From Thiodiazotropha sp040506705 (lineage in GTDB: Bacteria > Pseudomonadota > Gammaproteobacteria > Chromatiales > Chromatiaceae): 64,000 nt of DNA. Under the pieces are notes generated by a model that made no database searches, had not been told where the DNA came from, and was given only the letters and a program-made list of their open reading frames with translations. Positions 60,385 to 64,000 of this stretch are shown in pieces. Positions within the stretch are counted from its first letter, which is position 1; every line of letters starts with the position of its first letter. A program made the translations under genes and the position numbers. Location of the stretch: NCBI GenBank assembly GCA_040506705.1, contig JBEVWG010000010.1, positions 36,576 through 100,575 on the forward strand, written 5' to 3'.

Positions 60385-62211
60385 ATGATTGAAAACGGAA
60401 TGCCCAATCCCCATATGATTGCTGTACTCCTGCTTACAGGATTAGCACTTTTGCTCTTCAGCCGGGAGAAAATACCTCTCGAGAGTTCATCACTTGTAAT
60501 TCTCTCTCTACTTACCCTGGGGTTCGAGATTTTTCCTTTTGAAGGTCCATCGGGCGTTATTGACTCAGTCGATTTTTTTAACGGATTTGGTCATGAAGCG
60601 TTGATTGCAGTGAGTGCTTTGATGGTGGCAGGCCATGGCCTGGTCAGGTCTGGAGCACTGGAGCCGATAGGGCGAACATTGGCGAGGTTATGGAGCATAA
60701 GCCCCAGTATGTCATTTCTCGTGACACTGCTGATTGCTGGTGTATTGAGTGCATTTATAAACAATACGCCGATAGTTGTGTTGCTATTACCAATTCTGGT
60801 CAGCGTATCGCTGAAGACCAAAACTGAGGCATCTTCTCTACTCATGCCGATGGGCTTTGCAACTTTGATCGGGGGTATGAGTACTACTATCGGCACATCT
60901 ACCAACCTTTTGGTAATTGGTGTCGCTTACGATATGGGACTGGATCGGATAGAGATGTTCGATTTTATTGTTCCAGCGTTAATAGCCAACAGTATAGGTC
61001 TGGTCTACCTTTGGTTGGTAGCACCCCGAATCTTGCCCAATAGGGGACTGGTTCTGGCTGACAGCTCACCTCGAATCTTCACTGCCCACCTTGTTATTAA
61101 AGAGGAGAGCACTGCTGCTGGAATGACTTTGTCAGAAGTCATCGCTTTAACCCACAATCATCTACAGGTTGATCGTATCCGGAGAAGTGAAACGACCTAT
61201 ATCCTACCGCTACCAGATGCGGTGATAAATCCAGGCGACCGATTGTTGGTTCACGATACGCCATCGCGTCTTAAAGAGTTTGAGCAAATACTTGGTGCAA
61301 CTCTCTATTCAGGTGGGGAGGAGGTCAATGATGACCACCCCTTGCGCGCAGAAGATCAACAATTGGCCGAGGCGATTGTTTTCAGGGGTTCTCCACTGCA
61401 GAATCGTACACTAAATGAAATGCGTTTCGCAGATAGCTACCAACTGGTTGTATTAGCCGTTCATCGCGCAAATGCCCGTATTAAATCGATGCCGCATGGT
61501 TTAGGGAATCTAAATCTGCGTGTTGGTGATGTTCTGCTGGTACAGGGCAAGCGTGAGCAGATACGTGAACTAAAACAGCAGTCAATTGTTATGGTTCTGG
61601 ATGCGACTACCGATCTGCCCCACACCCGAAAAGCACCATTTTCTCTCGCGATCATGTTCGGGATTATCCTGTTTGCAGCCAGCGGTATTTTACCCATTGC
61701 TGTCAGTGCACTTACTGGGGTGCTACTGATGCTGTTATGTGGCTGTTTGACCTGGCGCGATATCAGTCGAGCTTTGAACGCGCAGGTGGTTCTGATTATT
61801 GTTGCCAGTCTTGCCCTGGGGAACGCATTGCTGATAACTGGAGGAAGTGAATTCCTTGCTGCAAGTTTTGTCAGCTTAACCGAAGGGGCATCACCTGCAG
61901 TTATTCTAAGTGGTTTAATGCTGTTAATGGCAGTGTTGACTAATGTGGTGTCAAATAATGCAGCGGCTGTGATTGGTACACCAGTGGCAATCGGGATTGC
62001 CCAAAGCTTGAATTTATCCCCTGAGCCATTTGTGCTGGCGGTTCTATTTGGTGCAAATATGAGCTATGCCACACCTATGGCCTATCAGACCAATTTATTG
62101 GTAATGAGTGCGGGTAACTATACTTTCAGTGACTTTCTCAGGGTAGGGTTACCTCTGATTCTGATAATGTGGCTGGCATTCAGTTGGTTATTGCCATTTT
62201 TTTACGATTAG
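60385..62211 (+). CDS. SLC13/DASS-type anion permease with TrkA-C domains
   Basis: The 608-residue protein has about 11-12 membrane segments. The two-fold transporter motifs are FINNTPIVVLLLPIL with IGTSTNLLVIGVA (about 125-180) and VVSNNAAAVIGTPVAIGIAQ (about 520), as in the ArsB/NhaD/DASS superfamily. Between the halves lie two TrkA-C (RCK-C) domains, about 228-310 and 325-405, with ILPLPDAVINPGDRLLVHDT and NLNLRVGDVLLVQGKREQ. Relatives such as YfbS and SdcS-like proteins carry sulfate, dicarboxylates or similar anions. Substrate cannot be read; sulfate would suit a sulfur-oxidising host. Confidence 0.9.
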   Translation: MIENGMPNPHMIAVLLLTGLALLLFSREKIPLESSSLVILSLLTLGFEIFPFEGPSGVIDSVDFFNGFGHEALIAVSALMVAGHGLVRSGALEPIGRTLARLWSISPSMSFLVTLLIAGVLSAFINNTPIVVLLLPILVSVSLKTKTEASSLLMPMGFATLIGGMSTTIGTSTNLLVIGVAYDMGLDRIEMFDFIVPALIANSIGLVYLWLVAPRILPNRGLVLADSSPRIFTAHLVIKEESTAAGMTLSEVIALTHNHLQVDRIRRSETTYILPLPDAVINPGDRLLVHDTPSRLKEFEQILGATLYSGGEEVNDDHPLRAEDQQLAEAIVFRGSPLQNRTLNEMRFADSYQLVVLAVHRANARIKSMPHGLGNLNLRVGDVLLVQGKREQIRELKQQSIVMVLDATTDLPHTRKAPFSLAIMFGIILFAASGILPIAVSALTGVLLMLLCGCLTWRDISRALNAQVVLIIVASLALGNALLITGGSEFLAASFVSLTEGASPAVILSGLMLLMAVLTNVVSNNAAAVIGTPVAIGIAQSLNLSPEPFVLAVLFGANMSYATPMAYQTNLLVMSAGNYTFSDFLRVGLPLILIMWLAFSWLLPFFYD

Positions 62212-62563
62212 CCAGGTTACAAAGCATATCGCTTTCAGCCACAGCACACCTCCCTTTAGATTCCTTCCTTTAATCTCAATTATGTAGCATCTGCTACAGA
62301 ACATCTCTACCTCGTTGTCTAGCATGATCTTGCCGTTGGCCAGCTGATCGTTCAGAAGCACCACACTTGTGAACTTCTGAACAAGTGATCGGCTGAGATT
62401 ACCGCCAAAATGGGCCGCTTAGATTAGTGATAAAAGGCCCTGGTACTTGTGATTTGTGCCTTGAATCGCCCATTCTGTTCGACAACCTGTTCGGTTCAGT
62501 CTTCATTGGAGGTTCCATGGGTTCAAGCAGTCACTTTTTTATTAATTTACTAGGTGCAATACC
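62212..62563. other. Gap with an interspersed palindrome
   Basis: 352 bases without a gene. GTTCAGAAG (62350-62358) and CTTCTGAAC (62373-62381) form a perfect nine-pair stem. The flanking CCAAAATGGGCC (62405-62416) recurs in the purB-acnA palindrome, so both may belong to one repeat family. Confidence 0.45.
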
Positions 62564-63286
62564 ATGAAGAAAACGATTTATTCACTGTTCATGATGGTGA
62601 CTTTGACAATCTCTCTGCCTCTTTTAGCCGAAGAGGAGCCGTTAAAACTGGTTAAGCAAAAAACAGCTTTGCTTGTCACCGATCCACAAAATGACTTTCT
62701 TGATGAGAAGGGCATAGCTTACGGGCTGTTCGCAGAGAATATTAAGGCATTGGGAACAATTCCAAATATTGAGAAGTTATTCCTGACCGCTAAACAGCTC
62801 AGTATCCCTGTTTTTGTAAGCCCGCATGCCTATTTTCAGCATGATCACAGTTGGGAGAATCCTGGTGCTTTGCAGAAACAACTGCTGGAACTGAAGGTAT
62901 TCAATCGCAAAGATGCAGTTTATGCCACTGGCTTAAAGGGTGCAGGGGCTGATTTCCTGGATCAATACAAGAAGTACATACTCGATGGCGAGACTGTTGT
63001 GACCAGCCCCCATAAAATCTATGGACCTGATAGCAATGACTTGGTTCTACAGCTACGCATGCAGGGTATAGATACAGTGGTTCTTGCTGGTTTGGCTGCG
63101 AATCTATGTACTGACTCCCACCTGAGAGAGTTGGTGGAAAATGGCTTTAAAGTGGTGGTAGTAAAAGACGCAGTTGCCGCACCAGGGGCTGAAGCCTATC
63201 AGGCTGCACTGGTCAACTATGGATTAATTGCCAATATGGTTGTCGATACTAAAGAGGCAGTTAAGTTGATGACAGGATCAATTTAA
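62564..63286 (+). CDS. Exported isochorismatase-fold cysteine hydrolase
   Basis: The 240-residue protein has a signal peptide (LFMMVTLTISLPLLAEEE) and then the isochorismatase fold: ALLVTDPQNDFLDEKG with the catalytic Asp (about 40), a Lys in the middle region (SPHKIYGPDSNDLVLQLR), and VVLAGLAANLCTDSHLRELV with the catalytic Cys (about 182). Family members hydrolyse amides, nicotinamide, isochorismate or N-carbamoyl compounds and are usually cytoplasmic; the signal peptide makes this one periplasmic. It precedes a GlcG/HbpS-type gene, also with a signal peptide. Confidence 0.85.
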   Translation: MKKTIYSLFMMVTLTISLPLLAEEEPLKLVKQKTALLVTDPQNDFLDEKGIAYGLFAENIKALGTIPNIEKLFLTAKQLSIPVFVSPHAYFQHDHSWENPGALQKQLLELKVFNRKDAVYATGLKGAGADFLDQYKKYILDGETVVTSPHKIYGPDSNDLVLQLRMQGIDTVVLAGLAANLCTDSHLRELVENGFKVVVVKDAVAAPGAEAYQAALVNYGLIANMVVDTKEAVKLMTGSI

Positions 63287-63476
63287 GGAATCTTTAATAG
63301 CCTGGCGACCAGTGTACTTTTAAACCTTCTGGGGGACAGTGCTTCCCCCCAGGGGCAATGCTTGTTCTGCATCATCTTATTGAAACAGTGGGAGTTTGTG
63401 TGACTTATGTTACATAACCAGGCAAAGCTTTTGAACAAAATATCGCTGGTTTACATTTCTCTCAGAAGGTCAAGAT

Positions 63477-63893
63477 ATGTTATTTGATATAAGAAGCATT
63501 CTGTTGGCTACAACATTTACTCTCACGCAATACGCTTATGCTGATAGTGATGCGCTATACCCCTACCGCAGTCTGAGTCTGGAAACAGCCTATAAAGCCA
63601 CTGAGGGAGCAGTGAAAGAGTGTCGAAAGCGGGGCTACTCGGTTGCGGTTGCTGTTGTTGACAGGGGAGGAAATCTGACAGCATTTCTACGTGATAGATT
63701 TGCAGGCCCACACACAACACAAACCGCCATTCAAAAAGCCTGGACAGCTAATAGTTTCCGTCAATCGACTTCAGTCCTGGCCGCTTTGTTAGAAGAGGGG
63801 CGTATACCCAACCAGGTTCAGAACAATCCTGGGGCTCGCTTATTAACCCGGCGACTAAGTATGTCGTCTTCAGGGTTTCAAGCCTGCCCTTGA
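63477..63893 (+). pseudogene. GlcG/HbpS-family (DUF336) protein, 3' end replaced by a repeat
   Basis: The frame starts with a signal peptide (LLATTFTLTQYAYADSD) and matches the GlcG/HbpS family: LSLETAYKATEGAVKECRKR, SVAVAVVDRGGNLTAFLRDR, TAIQKAWTANSFRQST and NNPGARLL. The family continues from there with a G-rich strand and a GVSGA motif for roughly 40 residues; here it ends with the unrelated tail LSMSSSGFQACP, encoded from 63858 on into an inverted-repeat element. The protein is thus truncated. HbpS-type proteins bind heme and respond to oxidative stress; GlcG has no firm role. Confidence 0.6.
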
Positions 63894-63969
63894 TCAAGGC
63901 GCGGCTCGCAGGCAATGGTTGTTCCCTTGTCAAGAGCCGCAACACCGAGCAAGGGCAGGCTTGAAACCC
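63873..63969. repeat. 97-bp inverted-repeat element related to the core of the 32-kb MITE
   Basis: The ends GGGTTTCAAGCCTGCCCTTG and CAAGGGCAGGCTTGAAACCC are perfect 20-base inverted repeats. An inner pair GCGGCTC/GAGCCGC encloses the core GCAGG-AATGGTTGTTCCCTT, which is also in the 31994-32206 element (near 32060-32080). It lies at the broken 3' end of the GlcG-like gene. Confidence 0.75.
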
Positions 63970-64000
63970 CTAACAATATGATTTTTAAAAGAGAGGCCGA

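Overview
The window looks like chromosome from a free-living or symbiotic gammaproteobacterium with aerobic respiration and a large c-type cytochrome complement, in the manner of sulfur- or metal-oxidising Chromatiales/Thiotrichales relatives. This placement is inferred from the aa3 oxidase cluster, the clpS-clpA-infA and rluE-mnmA-hflD-purB neighbourhoods, roxA, a PEP-CTERM protein and a GlyGly-CTERM protein. No rRNA or tRNA gene was seen.

Layout. 1-2.1 kb: 5' part of heme A synthase and a divergent, orphan heme-copper-oxidase-I-like protein. 2.1-10.8 kb: an accessory, AT-rich, patchy region with a secreted small protein, a HigBA toxin-antitoxin pair whose toxin has lost its start, a broken gene carrying a mobile-repeat end, a small membrane protein, a proteasome-like Ntn hydrolase, three copies of a short coding remnant around two hypothetical genes, a PEP-CTERM protein, an IS110-type remnant, and a 734-residue protein with an 11-residue amphipathic repeat. 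10.8-18.4 kb (minus strand): a tightly coupled operon of TonB-dependent receptor, DUF4198-like protein, NapH-type ferredoxin, CcdA-like protein, ExbB, ExbD and TonB, followed by a UbiA prenyltransferase. 18.9-31.1 kb (plus strand, divergent): a coupled nine-gene multiheme cytochrome cluster with 52 heme-binding motifs, an outer-membrane barrel, a surface-anchored octaheme cytochrome and an inner-membrane polyferredoxin-octaheme fusion. It reads as a complete route from the quinone pool to the cell surface and is the most notable system here.

31.4-45.6 kb: mostly housekeeping genes (NudF, a GNAT protein, RoxA, PurB, AcnA, HflD, MnmA, RluE, cold-shock protein, ClpS, ClpA, IF-1), broken up by palindromic repeats and a 213-bp element with 34-bp terminal inverted repeats that supplies the stop codons of both flanking genes. 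46-55 kb: DUF2333 protein, then the aa3-type cytochrome c oxidase cluster (DUF2244, coxB fused to cytochrome c, coxA, a 50-residue membrane protein, COX11/ctaG, coxC, DUF2909 protein on the other strand, SURF1, SCO-like protein, ctaB), with an FNR/ANR-like site at its head. 55.6-64 kb: a P-type ATPase, a basic histone-like protein, a long intergenic stretch with a possible small RNA, an SLC13/TrkA-C transporter, an exported isochorismatase-fold hydrolase and a GlcG/HbpS-family gene truncated by a repeat related to the core of the 32-kb element.

How the parts may work together (inference): the NapH-octaheme fusion would take electrons from quinol or give them to quinone, the periplasmic 3-, 6-, 7- and 12-heme proteins would ferry them, and the 8-heme lipoprotein plus barrel plus surface octaheme protein would carry them across the outer membrane. 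The divergent TonB operon shares its upstream region and could supply the iron or another metal that this heme load needs.
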